DNA of 64,000 nt, taken from the NCBI GenBank assembly GCA_022606135.1, contig JABYQN010000002.1, forward strand, positions 4,154,001-4,218,000. The letters are read 5' to 3'. This document shows, piece by piece, positions 10,466 through 22,200 of the stretch (position 1 is its first letter; each line of letters starts with the position of its first letter). The position numbers were made by a program, and so were the translations under genes. This DNA comes from Fomes fomentarius (taxonomy: Eukaryota; Basidiomycota; Agaricomycetes; Polyporales; Polyporaceae). Below the pieces are notes generated by a model that made no database searches, was not told the DNA's origin, and saw only the letters and a list, made by a program, of their open reading frames with translations.

Positions 10466-11943
10466 TCAATCTCCGAGTCGATCCGCAGCATGGTGCTCAA
10501 ACCACTGCACGGTCGCCCGTGCGCACTCTTCTTTCGCCCATCCTGTGATCACCGTGCTGCGTCAGCCACGAACCGACTGGTGTTCGCCCTAAACCCAAAC
10601 CCACAGACCCACACGCATGGACGCGTGCAAGAAGAATACAAGGACAACGAGGAAGAGGAATAGGGGGAGGAGACTCGGACTCACTTTCCCCCTTGAGAGC
10701 GGGATCCGGGCGCGTCGCGAACCCATGTCGCGCGCCGCCGAAAATCTGGATGAAGTACTCCGCGCCGCGCTCGACGAGGATGTCTTCTGCGCGACGGCGC
10801 GCGGCGTGCGGGAACGTGAAGTCGTCCTCTGCAACGCGGAAAGCGTGATGAAGTATGCAGTGCGCGTGTGATGAGTGTGAGTGTACGCATGGCGATGCGA
10901 GGACGGGACATGCCTGGAGAAGAGAGGAGCAATGGCTCTGCATGCAGGAAAAGTTGCAGTAAATATCACTGGTTCTCGGGGAAACGGCGGCGGCGAGAAG
11001 ACCTGGGAGACTACGATTGATCACTCACTCTTGATCTTCCAGAAATGATCCTCGTTAAGAAACGCGGGGTGCGCAAACGCGCCTATGTGAGCATTATGAT
11101 TCAGTCAACCACGCTGGGAGGAAATGAACGACAGAGTGGCTGGGTTATTGCGCACGCACCAGCAGTGACCCAGTCCGTCGCCAAAAGGTCCATCACAAAC
11201 GGCGCCCCGAAGCAGTATCCTGTCCAAAGTCACCAAACGTCCGAGTCAGCATCGGTGAATCACGTATCCTCTTAGCGCCCACGGACAAACTGAATAACTC
11301 AGACTCATCAAATACGTACCAACAGTGAAGAACTTTGTGTCCAGGCTATCTGAAAGGCACCGTGATTGGTAAGCGACTAGTCAGTGCCTCAGCCCAGAAA
11401 GAATGTACTGTACGACTCACTATACCGCTCCCTCACGGCCTCAATCCACGGCGGCGTAATCTTGGCCGCGCTCGTCCGGAACGGCACAACCCAAACGTCA
11501 ACGTCCCACCCCGGCTCGCCCTGGTGGTGCGCACACGAGTCGCCCTCGAAGTAGTCCACGCCCAAGACGAGAAAGCCTATCACAGATCGGCATTCAGCTT
11601 CGAGGGCTTGCTCTGAGTCGCAAACTCTCGCCCTGCTTCTTCAACTTGGGCAATCCCTCCTCCCCACGCTTCGTGCAAGCCAAGACACCCACGCACCTTC
11701 GTCCGCCCAATAATCCATCGCCAACTTGGAGTTATTATACATCGGCCCAAACACGTCCGCAAAGAACAGGATGATCTTGGACGCGTTCTCAGGGTCGTCG
11801 TCCCGCGGCGGGCGCGCGACGTACGTCTCGAGTCCAGCGATGACCTCGACCGTCCCGCGCGCGACGCCCGAGTGCTGGACGGTGCGTGTGCAGCAGTCGC
11901 CGCAGCGGCCTGCGAGTGCGGGTGAGTCTGTCGCTTCCGACAT
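10466..11943 (-). CDS. Dienelactone hydrolase family protein
   Basis: This is an alpha/beta hydrolase of the DLH family (cytosolic carboxymethylenebutenolidase-like; the true substrate in fungi is usually unknown). The start at 11943 gives MSEATDSPALAGRCGDCC. Exons: 11697-11943 (includes ILFFADVFG), 11421-11576 (FLVLGVDYFEGD), a 30-nt exon 11320-11349 (SLDTKFFTV), and 11160-11220, which carries GYCFGAPFVMDLL, where the Cys of G-x-C-x-G is the expected nucleophile. Then come AFAHPAFLNEDHFW; EDDFTFPHAARRRAEDILVE with the expected acid in its first residues; and YFIQIFGGARHGFATR with the catalytic His in RHGF. The last exon ends EECARATVQWFEHHAADRLGD, with the stop at 10466-10468. All triad regions are present. 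The boundary just before EDDFTFP (about 10.8-10.95 kb) is uncertain. Confidence 0.85.
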
Positions 11944-12569
11944 CCGGGAGGGGCGAGATTGCGCGAGAGTGAGAGTGATGGGGGGCAAAGAGCAGATCGA
12001 GGGCTTCCGCTGGCGGCGAGGATGAGGCGTAGCGAGGGAGCCGATATTCATATGCACATATGCATGCCATGCATTCGATTGGATAGGACAAACGGCGGTA
12101 CTTACTTTGAACGCGTCCTCCACGCTCTCTTCTTTGGCGCGAGGTGCGATGGTTCGAACCATTCAGTGTCGTCGCGCATCTGCGGCCCGCGATCCCACGG
12201 AGCCTGTGTATCTTCGGTAGAACTTCAGGATGTTTTGGGATCGAGACGGGAACGAACGCATCGACTTAGCACACGTTGAACTAAAGGTTCAAGTCAGTTA
12301 CAGGCAACTACGACTCAGATATGAATGAAAAGCACACACCTCATTGTCCAAAGATTAACCTCCCCAATCCAAGCCACGTCGACGAGCTACTACGGGAGCA
12401 TGGCAGGAAAAATACATTTGAGAATTAAAGCATGGATACAGTGGATGTAAACAACCGAATGGGTCGGCATGAGTAGATGCAGTACTATGGTAATTAGTCC
12501 GGAACGAGAACAGAATGGCACACACCAAACAATGAAAGCAGTGAAGAGATAGACTATAAACAGGAAATC
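11944..12569. other. Intergenic
   Basis: This separates the dienelactone hydrolase start from the epsin stop. It holds the promoter of the former and the 3' end of the latter. A 14-bp palindrome, atggttcgaaccat (near 12149), resembles a tRNA T-loop but no cloverleaf can be built around it. Confidence 0.45.
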
Positions 12570-14584
12570 TCAGAGATCGATGAGGCTCGCCTCCTGTGTC
12601 TGTTGCTGCTGTTGCTGTGGAGGCGGGTGTAGGAACGGGTTATGACTTTGACTGCGACTCGGGCTCTGGCCCGCCGCACCAGTCTTCTGTACCGCGATTC
12701 GTCCAAACTGCGTCTGTCCAAACCTATCACACGCACGCGCCATCAGTACCACACGAGACCAATGAAACTGCGTGCACGCGCGCATGCACGAAACACGGAG
12801 AAGAAAGAATAGAAGAGAAGAAAGACGCACCGCAGCGGTCCCATATTCCCGAACGTATCCACCCCGTCGCCCGTATAGTTCGCGAACAAGGCCGCAAGCC
12901 GCGCGTCCTCGCGCTCGCTGCCAAACCGCCGCGGGGGCTCCGTCCCGGTCGAGAACGGGCGCAAGAACGCAGCGTCGTCCTTCCCCCTGCTGTCCCTCTC
13001 CTCGACCCTCTCGCGCTCGGCATAGCTGTCGCGTCTATCAGGTGACCGGCCTTCGAATGTGCCGGGAAGGTTGAAGCGCACGGTTCCGTCACGCGTAGGC
13101 CGCGACGAGGGGCGCAGGGGGAGACTCAGAGATGCTGACGAGGATGGGGAGGCCGAGACCGCGGGATGGGGTGCGAATGGATTGTTCGACCCAAACCCGG
13201 TCGCTTGTGGGACGATAGGTTGCGAATGAGGTACCGACTGTTGCTGGAAATGTTGCTGCTGGAAGGACGCAGCCTGTGCCGCGGTCTGTTGAGCCTGGAG
13301 CTCTTGCCGCCGTGTGAACTCAGCTTGTTGGCGCAAATACTCTGCCTATTGGAGGGGTGAGCAGATGATATTAGTGAAGACCGAGATAAGGGTGGGTATA
13401 TGGGGAAGAACGCACCTGCATGGCTTCCTGCTGCATCTGTTGCAGATAGGGATTATATGAGGTGAACTGGGGCTGGATAGAAGTGAATTGAGGTTGCATT
13501 GCAGGGATCTGGGGCTGAACGCCAGTGGTCGCATATTGCAGGGGTAGCGACGCATCGGCGAGAGGCTGAGTCTGAATGACGGAAGGCGGACTATTCGACG
13601 GAGCAGTCATTGTCAACAGCAATATTTCCGACGTGTACCCAATCGTACGCACAATTGATTGCTGTCAGTGAATAAGGCAGTAGCGTTAGACTCGACCATC
13701 CTCTTGCGTCTCTTCTCCTCCTCCTCCTCCTCGCTCAACTTGATAGCTTTTGCCAAATCCTCATCCTCCGCCGTGTGGGGTTCCTGAGCAGCGCTCCGCT
13801 TACTCTCCTCAATCGCCCTCTGCAGTTCCTCGTCCTCCTGGTCGGCAACTCTATTCAGTCCATTCGGCAGCGGACGCTTTCGAGCGCGGTACGGCCGAGG
13901 CTCCTCAAGCCCAGGGTCGGTGTCGGCCGAGTTCCTACCTATCATGCGGTCGTGCATGTTCGAACGGACCTTACGCTCCTCGAAAAGGCGGCCCATGTCC
14001 GAGAGGAGATTGACAACGTCTGCGGCTTTGTGTCGGACGTTCACGCCCTGGTCGTGTCCATCATCGTCGATGTACTGGAATTCGCGGAGTGTCTTGATCT
14101 CGTAGAGGTTCTCACGGCAGTAAAGAATCACGTTCTCGGAGCCGGAATGGAGTAGATAGTCGAGGACGACGAGGGACTGAGTAGGAGAGGATATGTCAAT
14201 AGGTTTCCGGGATATTCGGCCCAGGCATATATGATCTCCGAGAGGACGTGGAGGTTTGAGGAGCTTGAAGAGCACCAGGGACGATCACCCACCTTGAAGA
14301 CGTGTCTCCAATTCTTGCCCTTGTCATTCAGGCGTTTGTCTATGACCTCCATGATCTCGACAAAGTCACCTCTGTAGAATTGAGAGTCTGGGATGACACG
14401 GACGACGGACAGATACATACTGGTTGTAGGTCATCTGTGCGAGCTCATACATCTCCTTTCCTGACGGAGGCCATGGATCGTTACAGGTCGCATTTCGTAT
14501 CTTGATTTGCGTAGCTGAGTAACCCTTGCTGTAGTTCTTGGTGATGCGGAGAGCGCTCCGTCCAAATGATTGAAGGGCGGGCAT
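12570..14584 (-). CDS. Epsin-type endocytic adaptor (ENTH + UIM)
   Basis: Epsins bind PI(4,5)P2 through the ENTH domain and link ubiquitinated cargo to clathrin and EH-domain proteins at the plasma membrane. The start at 14584 opens MPALQSFGRSALRITKNYSK. The ENTH domain follows over the first exons (KIRNATCNDPWPPSG; FVEIMEVIDKRLNDKGKNWR; VLDYLLHSGSENVILYCREN; RHKAADVVNLLSD). Two ubiquitin-interacting motifs come next (DEELQRAIEESKRSA and DEDLAKAIKLSEEEE). After a Gln-rich region come two NPF motifs (NPFAPHP, NPFLHPP) for EH-domain binding. The extreme C-terminus reads SLIDL, resembling a clathrin-box end. This arrangement matches Ent1/Ent2 rather than Ent3/Ent5. About six short introns were inferred, and all domains look intact. 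Confidence 0.9.
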
Positions 14585-15179
14585 GTGTAGCGAGGTCGGG
14601 GTGGAAGAGGCAGAGTGCGGATGGGAGAGGCACTGTGCTGGCTGTTGGCTGGCTGCTGCGTCGGGGACTGAGGGCAAGGTCTAGCCCATTCTACGACGGC
14701 CACCTCTCAACAATTCACGTCCGCCCCAACTCTCTCTCTTCCGCAGCCCATACGTCATCGCGCCGGCAACCGCCGATATGCACACCATGTGACTGTGCGA
14801 AGACGTTCCTGTCCCAAGTCAATTCCAAGTTACTTACTGAGTTACTCCCAGTTTCACGTATGTGGGTTCTCACTTTCGACTGATGTCAAGTACGATATTC
14901 ACTTCGCCCCGCCTGGACTCCGAAGCTCAGACTTCAAGTTCGCACTGACGGTGAGTGTCGTCAAATGTGGTTAGCATACAACAAGTTGCCGGCACGGTAC
15001 TACTGAGATTTCGGATGCAGCGAATTCTGAGACGTCTCGACTATAAAACATGAGAATGAAAAATAGGCATGTGTGCGAGCCGACAACTGCTCTTCTACTG
15101 ACGATGACCTATCAGTACCTCAAGCGTTGAATAGCCTTGGCTTCACCTGTTGAGGCGGCTAAATTTTGCAGTGGCACCA

Positions 15180-15422
15180 TCAATGACCACAATATTGATT
15201 GACTGGAATTTGAAAGATGGATCGATCATCCGAGTCTGCTTCCAAACCACAAGAACGTGAATATAAGGCACCACACGACGTAGAATGTCGAAGGTGGTTG
15301 GTATTGTTGTTCATAGACTCTACCCACTCTTTGTCAAACGGGCGCATAGAAGGAAAGGACGGCGCATGCCACACGCGACTCCAAGGTGTAGAGGGAGCGG
15401 TACAGGGGCAAGGGTCACCCAT
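15180..15422 (-). pseudogene. Possible gene remnant (80 codons)
   Basis: This minus-strand ORF contains RVWHAPSFPSMRPFDKEWVE, which looks protein-like (aromatic-rich, non-repetitive). Just upstream, another frame reads QFMYDEWHAHG and LPLYRSLYTLESRV-like sequence up to a stop, as if one protein had been broken by small indels. I do not recognise the family. It may be chance. Confidence 0.25.
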
Positions 15423-16750
15423 GCGCGTGCCACTCGTCGTACATAAACTGCTGATCCTCTATCGCCTTCCCAGGACCTTCTTACGCCAACCTCCGCCACT
15501 ACCGGAGGTTCTCAAGAAGCACATAATTATCAGGTGGTGGAAACTATCCGGATAATATTCATCGAAGGATCGAAGTCGCGAAGCCCTCTCAACAGGCGGT
15601 GACAGACCGCCGCGCTCTCCAACAGCGTGAGATGGATCTACACCAGAATCCCTAGGTCCGTGTATTCTCGCGCATCTTCCTGGATGCTGCGACGTTGCTA
15701 GCTGCATGTTACGAATGCGACCCTGGGATTATTGCAGGCTATTGCGTGTACATAGCACACACGCCAGTCCGTCGTCCGCGCTCACCGGCCTCATCGGCTG
15801 CTTCCAAGTACTAGCCCATCCACCGGCAGGCGCAAGCCCGTAATTCATCCCATAGGGTGCTCATTTGCGTTTAACTGGCAGACCAACAACATTAGCCGGT
15901 GAAACTTGCGTGAATAATTTCGATTTCCCCATGGAGTCTTAGAAAGGCTCGCTGACGATGCATCATGTAGGTGTGTCACGCGGCGTGGTGAGCGCTGATC
16001 ACGTTTCCATTATCCAGACATTTGGATGATCGAGAGCAAACTGTCGCGATAGAGTGCAAGATCCCTCAGATCCAACATACTGCGGACCGTGCTCAATAGC
16101 GGTCACTCACAAGCGCTCTCGCACCTCCCGCAAAGCGCGGAACTGTGTAATTCGACTCGGACCCGCCGATGCGTCGGTCATACATATGTACGATGACCGC
16201 GCCTCGCGAAATACATTCAGCCCCCTGGTCGCAGCAGCCGGCAGAGACGAGGGTGGCACGGTCGCGGCTCGTCCCTCAGTCATTCTGATGGGGAGTCTAG
16301 CCAGTGGCCACAGGGCAGCCATTCCTCCGTGCACCATCGGAGGTTGACATCATCCCCCCACTTCCGCCGACTGGATGCGGACGCGGCGACCTGCCCGAGG
16401 GTGCGGAAGGGGGCCTGCGTCCGCGCTCGAAGCCTGGAGGGCGTGCGGCCCTGTCTTCGCCCACCCACAGCCAGTCCGTGCCGCGGGCCCAGTCCGGCAG
16501 TCGACACGCGCCTCCTAGGTTCTCCGCTTTCCTTCTTCTGCATCTTCCATCTGCGGACGCTGGATATTGTGCATCTCATCGCATGGGTGCTGCACTTTGT
16601 CCGATTCGCAGCGCGGCTGTCTCGTATTCTGCCTAAACGTTCACTTCCCTTGTGCGCGGACCGAGAGGCATACAGATAATACGGACATTCTCTCTGTTGC
16701 ACGCTCGCGGGGCGTCTCGGGGCCGTTCTCTCAGCCCCTAAAGGCCTGGT

Positions 16751-16757
16751 TATATAT
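16751..16757 (+). promoter_or_regulatory. TATA-like element upstream of F-box/LRR gene
   Basis: A tatatat run lies 137 bp before the chosen ATG, with a second (ttatatat) about 15 bp further on. Position suits a fungal core promoter with a long leader. Confidence 0.35.
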
Positions 16758-16893
16758 TTGGGGAGTTATATATCCGATAGCTCGGAATATACCTCGGTGT
16801 GTTTTCTCGCTTTTTTGGAGCCTTGTCACTAACCCCCCCTCTTCTTTCTCCCTTGTTCTCATCTTTGTTCGACTGCCTTCACTTCTCCTCAGG

Positions 16894-18687
16894 ATGGTTT
16901 CAGCTATCATCCGCCGCTGTCTCGACTGTCCATATATACTGAAGAGTATCTGCCTTCAAGCATACGAGGGCGGGTACGATCCGGACTGCAGAGCAGCAGT
17001 GGGCGCGCTGAACGCAACGTGTCGAGCATTCCACCGGGTCGCATCCAATGTGCTCTGGAGCCGGATCTTCAGCCTGCGGCCGCTCGTGAAGTGCCTGCCC
17101 TCGGATGTTTGGGTCGAAGAGGTCGTGGAGGTGGACGTCACCGCTACTCCGAGTCGTAGCGCCATCGTAAGACGCTCGCTCTCCTCTGTATCCTTGAAAC
17201 AGCCGCTGACGATGGATGGCACTGTATGCATTCATCGAATGTTACATGCACAGGCTATCACGCGCCCTCCGGACCCGGCTGACTGGGAGCGTTTCGTGGC
17301 GAACGCGGCGTCCGTGACTTCGTTCAGGCGGTTCGGGCTGGGTCCTGACATCGACGATGACGCCTGGTGCACCTTATGTCTTTACAGGCATGGCCCCGCG
17401 CCTTTCCTTCCGAACCTCCAGGAGCTCGTGTGGGAGGAGAGCGATGCGGACGTGTTTGAGTACGGCTGGCAACTGCTTGGACCAAAGCTGAAGACGGTGC
17501 ACATAGGCCAACCACCAAGCGATACGTTGCTCCTCCCCATCCTCCGCTCTCTCCACGTGAAGTGTCCGCAGCTCCGCAACTTGTCTGTGCAATGCCGCTC
17601 AGCAGTGGGACCGATCGACCCGGCCGTCTCCCGGGCAATCACCCAGCTTCAGCATCTCGAGACAATCGATCTGATGCTTCCACTGTTCGACGATGCCCTT
17701 CTTCATCTAGCCACTCTGCCAAATCTATCAGTTGCGAAGATATTCCTGCCGCGGAATACGGAACTCGACGCGCGTCTGGCTACCACCACCAGTCCCATAT
17801 TCCCCAGCCTTACCGTCCTTCACCTCAGCGTGATCCGTCTCGAGCCGCACCTCGCAGCCCTTGTCGATTCAATAGCCTCCACTCAACTTTCCGAGGTCCG
17901 ACTATGTGCCGCACACGACCCTCCGAAAGATGAGTTACGCGCATTCCTCGCCGCTCTGGCCCGTTCACCAAGCCACGAAACCCTCACCTCCATCCAACTC
18001 TCCTTTCCCCTGCCCTCCGGTATACCCCTCATGCGGTCTCTCAACGCCGTGCCGCCACTCGACCATCCCGAGTGCTTGCTCGACATCACGGCCTTCCAAC
18101 CACTTTTTTCCTGCCCCGAGCTCACCGAGCTCGACGTCACGTCTTTCTTCCTCCACCCGGACGACGCGTTCGTCCGGACGCTGGCCACCGCCTGCCCAAG
18201 GTTACAATCGTTACGCCTCGCCCCGCCCTATTATGCGGGCAGGCTCTCGGAGGTAACCCTGGACGGCCTGCTGCCGCTCTTCCGCCTCTGCCCCGACCTC
18301 ACCGACCTTACACTTCCACTCAACGCTACCCTCCCTCCTCCCCGACGCTCGCTCGCCACCTCAAGCCCGGGCGAGAACATCAACGCCAACGTCAACGCCG
18401 ACATCCGCCACGGGTGGCAGTCGCAGCTCGTCATGCTCGACGTCGGAGACTCGCCCATCCGCGCGCCCGAAGACGTCGCGGCCTTCCTGTCCGCGTTCTG
18501 CACCCACCCGGATTTCGAGATCGTCTCCGCGCGCGGCGTCGAGGGCGACAGCCACGCGGAGCACATATGCATGCGCGAGCGGCACAGCGTGCTGTGGGAC
18601 CAGGTCGCCCACCTCGTCCGGCTCTTCGCGAGGGTGCGCGGCGAGGAGCGGGAGTACTGGTCCTCTCGGAGTTGCACCCATTCTTAG
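16894..18687 (+). CDS. F-box / leucine-rich-repeat-like protein
   Basis: This is a single uninterrupted frame of 597 codons starting MVSAIIRRCLDCPYIL. The frame is open upstream to about 16.57 kb, but this ATG is favoured because what precedes it is low-quality and TATA-containing. Residues 40-70 read ALNATCRAFHRVASNVLWSR, the shape of the degenerate F-box common in Agaricomycetes. The rest shows repeated Leu-rich strands (LRNLSVQCRS; LQHLETIDLML; LSEVRLCAAHDPP; LTELDVTSFFLHPDD; LQSLRLAPPYYAG; LTDLTLPLNATLPP). Such proteins are presumed substrate receptors of SCF ubiquitin ligases. The C-terminus (VAHLVRLFARVRGEEREYW) is charged. The substrate is unknown. Confidence 0.8.
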   Translation: MVSAIIRRCLDCPYILKSICLQAYEGGYDPDCRAAVGALNATCRAFHRVASNVLWSRIFSLRPLVKCLPSDVWVEEVVEVDVTATPSRSAIVRRSLSSVSLKQPLTMDGTVCIHRMLHAQAITRPPDPADWERFVANAASVTSFRRFGLGPDIDDDAWCTLCLYRHGPAPFLPNLQELVWEESDADVFEYGWQLLGPKLKTVHIGQPPSDTLLLPILRSLHVKCPQLRNLSVQCRSAVGPIDPAVSRAITQLQHLETIDLMLPLFDDALLHLATLPNLSVAKIFLPRNTELDARLATTTSPIFPSLTVLHLSVIRLEPHLAALVDSIASTQLSEVRLCAAHDPPKDELRAFLAALARSPSHETLTSIQLSFPLPSGIPLMRSLNAVPPLDHPECLLDITAFQPLFSCPELTELDVTSFFLHPDDAFVRTLATACPRLQSLRLAPPYYAGRLSEVTLDGLLPLFRLCPDLTDLTLPLNATLPPPRRSLATSSPGENINANVNADIRHGWQSQLVMLDVGDSPIRAPEDVAAFLSAFCTHPDFEIVSARGVEGDSHAEHICMRERHSVLWDQVAHLVRLFARVRGEEREYWSSRSCTHS

Positions 18688-19216
18688 TCCTATAGTGCGA
18701 AAAAACCGAGGAGTGAATTTGAGGGTTAGCTTGATTTGGAGACCGTTGAGCTCTGCTTGCTTATGTTTGATCCTGGTTCCTCGGACTCGCACGATCCACG
18801 GATCCACGACCGCCGCCGCTCTGTACTAGTCAAGCTGCTTTACGAGCTACCTGTCATCACACTCGTCAGTTAAAGTATGTACCGACGTGTACTTTGATCG
18901 TGATTTGCGCACGGTGGTATTTCACTGGTGTTGGCCAGTAGTAGCAACCTCTTGAACCAAGACTCGAGCGCTTCCGATTAAGTTCGAACCTAGATTTAGG
19001 GGTACGATGCTCGTCAACATGAACACACACCATCAACTTCTCTCGGCAACGAGAATATTTTGCTACGCCTACTGACTCCTACATCGCAACAAGGAGATAG
19101 ATTACGCGATCAGGTATACCACGGCACATATGCTAAGCTAAGTAACAACTCTAGGAGTACAGACAAGCAGGAAAGCCAATGTACGACAAAAGACTGAAGG
19201 TCGGATCCTGACGAGC
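18688..19216. other. Intergenic between convergent genes
   Basis: This holds the 3' ends of the F-box/LRR gene (+) and the ISWI gene (-). No further gene was seen. Confidence 0.5.
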
Positions 19217-22200
19217 TCACGTCCTCCGCTTCTTGGAACCCCGCTTGCCCGCCGCACTTGCGCTTGCAGGTGTAGAAGACCGCGAAGCCTCCGCTTTCTC
19301 CGCCTCTTGCACCTGCTCGATGCCGCGTTTCTGCAACGTGTTAAAGTCAGTCCACACTGCGCACCCACACGATACTGCATCTACCCGGATACCACGGGAG
19401 GGTAGACAATCATCGGGATGAGAGGTAAGAACATGAACATACCTTGCCCTTCGTGCCCTTCGTCTTCACCTCTTCCGCCTGCTTGCCCTCGGACTCTTTC
19501 TCGATCATCCCTAGCAGCGTGTTGCATCTCCGCTGCAACTCCTGCGGACTCCGGCTTTTGAAGAACCAGTCGAAGCGGAACACCGGGAACTCCGTGATGT
19601 CCTTCTTGATGCGCTCATACACGTCCTCTGCCTGCATCCCGTAGTGGTTCAGTCGACAGAGGAGGTACCTGTCCTCCTCTTCCGAGTACACCTTCCCCTT
19701 CGTCGTCGGGTAGTTGAGCTCGAGCTCTTGCATCGGGTACCGCACCGACGCAATCTTCTTCGCGAGCAACGCTTCAAGGTTTGACCGCTTGTTTCGCTTT
19801 GCTTCGCCTTCCTCGATACGAGCCTTGATACGAGGGTGCTCAGCAAGTTCCTTCCACTTCTTCTTGAACACGGGATAGTATCGTGCGACATCATCGGGGG
19901 TCTTGTCTTGGATCTCGGACGCCAGCAGCTCATAGTCGTCCGTCCTATAACAGTCGCTCAATCGCCAAGACCAGGACCCCAAAAAGGCTGAACACGTACC
20001 ACCCATATGTCTCGAGCGCACGAACAAACTGCTGGAAGTCTCGCCTGCTCCAATCCTCGAAGCCCTGCGCGATCAGGTCTTCCTTCTCTTGCAGCTGCTC
20101 CTCGGTGAGAGGCTCGGCTGATGAATAAGCCTCAGTCAGCAAACGGAGCTTTCAAAGCTACGGCCTGACCGGTAGTTACGAACCGTTGTCGATGAACTCC
20201 TGCGCCTCCTTGCGCTCTTCCTCCAGCTTCTCCGGGGTGTCCTCGGGACCTGCAGGCTCGCGCGCCACAGCGGGGATGTCGTTCATGCGCTTGTGCGCAG
20301 CGAGTTCCTGCTCCTGCAGCTCCGCAAGCCTCGGAGGGAAGAACTGGAAGTCTTGCCTGTCGCGCCACCCAATCATTTAGTTCCGTAGTCGAACTTTATC
20401 ATATGTGGGAAGAGAAGGACTCACATCTGGATCTGCTTCGGTGCTCTCGGGATCTTAGGTGCCTTCTCCGTCTTCGACGGACCTGCGCGCATGGTCTCCT
20501 TGAAGTAGCTGTCGACCGAGTAGTTGAGCTTGCGCTCGCGCTTTGAGAGCGACAGCGGGTTGAACTGCAGGGCCTTCTTCTGTCCGCGGAAGTCCTCACC
20601 CTCCCATTGCTGAACTGATGCTTCCGACTTGAAGTTGCTCAAGTCTTCGAAGGACAGACCCTCATACTTGCTGTTCAGCTGTTGAGTGCGCTCCTCACCG
20701 CGGTTGATGATCAGCTCAATGTCGCCGTTAATCATCAAGCTGCATGGGCATACGGTGAGATGGGAGTCGCCGTGATACAGAACCAGATTACTCACTCTTG
20801 TGAAGAGTTGACGATGTTCTCAGCTCCGTGAGTGATCATCTCCAAAAGCTCCTCCTTGTTCGCAGCTACAGGCCATGCTCGTCAGCTATTATATCGATCA
20901 AGGCGGGATTGAAAATTGTCCTTACCCTTCGTAGCCTGCGTCCGACCCTGCTGGATAACGAGTTGGTCGAGCCGCAGCTTCTGCGCCGCGCGTTCCAGCA
21001 TGCGCTCCTCCACACTTCCCTCCGTGATGAAACGGAAGACATAGACTTGCTTCGTCTGTCCTATACGATGCGCACGGTCCATCGCCTGTAGATCGGCCTG
21101 CGGGTTCCAGTCGCTGTCATACAGAACGACGATGTCGGCACTAGTTAGGTTGATACCCAACCCACCGGCACGAGTGGTCAGCAGAAAGATGAACTTCTCG
21201 CTGTCGGGCTTGTTATACTCGTCTATTGCGAGGATACGGTCGTCATGAGCTGTACCTCCGTCGATACGACAGTACTCTTTTCGTCACGTTAGCTCATTTG
21301 CTAGTGGACACTCAAAGGTGCGGGACGTACTGTATCCACGAAAGAGGCAGTAGTCCTCGAGGATGTCGAGCATACGACTCATCTGACTGAAGATGAGGAC
21401 ACGGGAGCCCTTCGCCTTCATGTTCTTCAGGAGCTTGTCTAGGATGACCATCTTGCCCGAGTTATGAACGAGGTGCTCGTCGGTCGTGTACGGGGGCCCT
21501 GGCTCAGCTCCGTCGAACAGATAAGGATGGCAGGTGACCTTCCGGAGCTGCATGACGATGTTCATGAGTCGAGTCTTGCCCTCCTTCTTACCAGTCAGAC
21601 CTGTAGCGCAAGTCAGTCTCTAGTGGATTTCAGGGACTGTTGGGGCACAAACCGTTGACTGCATCGATATCCTTCTCAAGGACTGAACGGTACCACTTTC
21701 GTTGCATGTCGGTGAGACCAACGTAAATGTTGATCTCCTTCTCTGTAAGGCTGTGTCAATACTGTTCCTAGGATCACCGACACTACTGTAACCTACTTGG
21801 CAAAAGGTTCTTCTCAACATCACTTTTGACACGCCGAAGGAGGAAGGGCCTGAGAATCTTATGCAGTGCCTCAACGACCTTCCTGCTCTTCTCCTCATCG
21901 CCCTCGGCCTCCGCCTCGTCCTTGTACAAAAAGCTCTCGAGATCCGAGTAGTCCGAGAAGATCTCCGGACAGATAAAATTCAGGAGCGCGAACAGCTCCT
22001 TCATGTTGTTCTGCAGCGGAGTACCAGTGATAAGGAGCCGGCCACGTGACATGAACGAGCGGACGATCTGCGAGAGTATCGAGTCGACGTTCTTGATGCG
22101 GTGCGCCTCGTCGATGACGATGTACTCGAACGAGAACTTCTTCAGCGCGCTCTTCTCAATCAAGCAGATCTCGTACGATGTGATCAAGACGTCGAAGTCT

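Larger units (their letters stand above)
14585..16893. other. Long intergenic region
   Basis: This 2.3-kb interval holds the divergent upstream regions of the epsin gene and of the F-box/LRR gene. Apart from the short minus-strand ORF at 15180-15422 and the TATA-like sequences near 16751 no feature could be supported. Confidence 0.4.

Noticed and set aside
12140..12200. tRNA-like T-loop ggttcgaacc
   Set aside because: The sequence is part of a 14-bp palindrome; no acceptor, D or anticodon arm can be folded at the right spacing on either strand.
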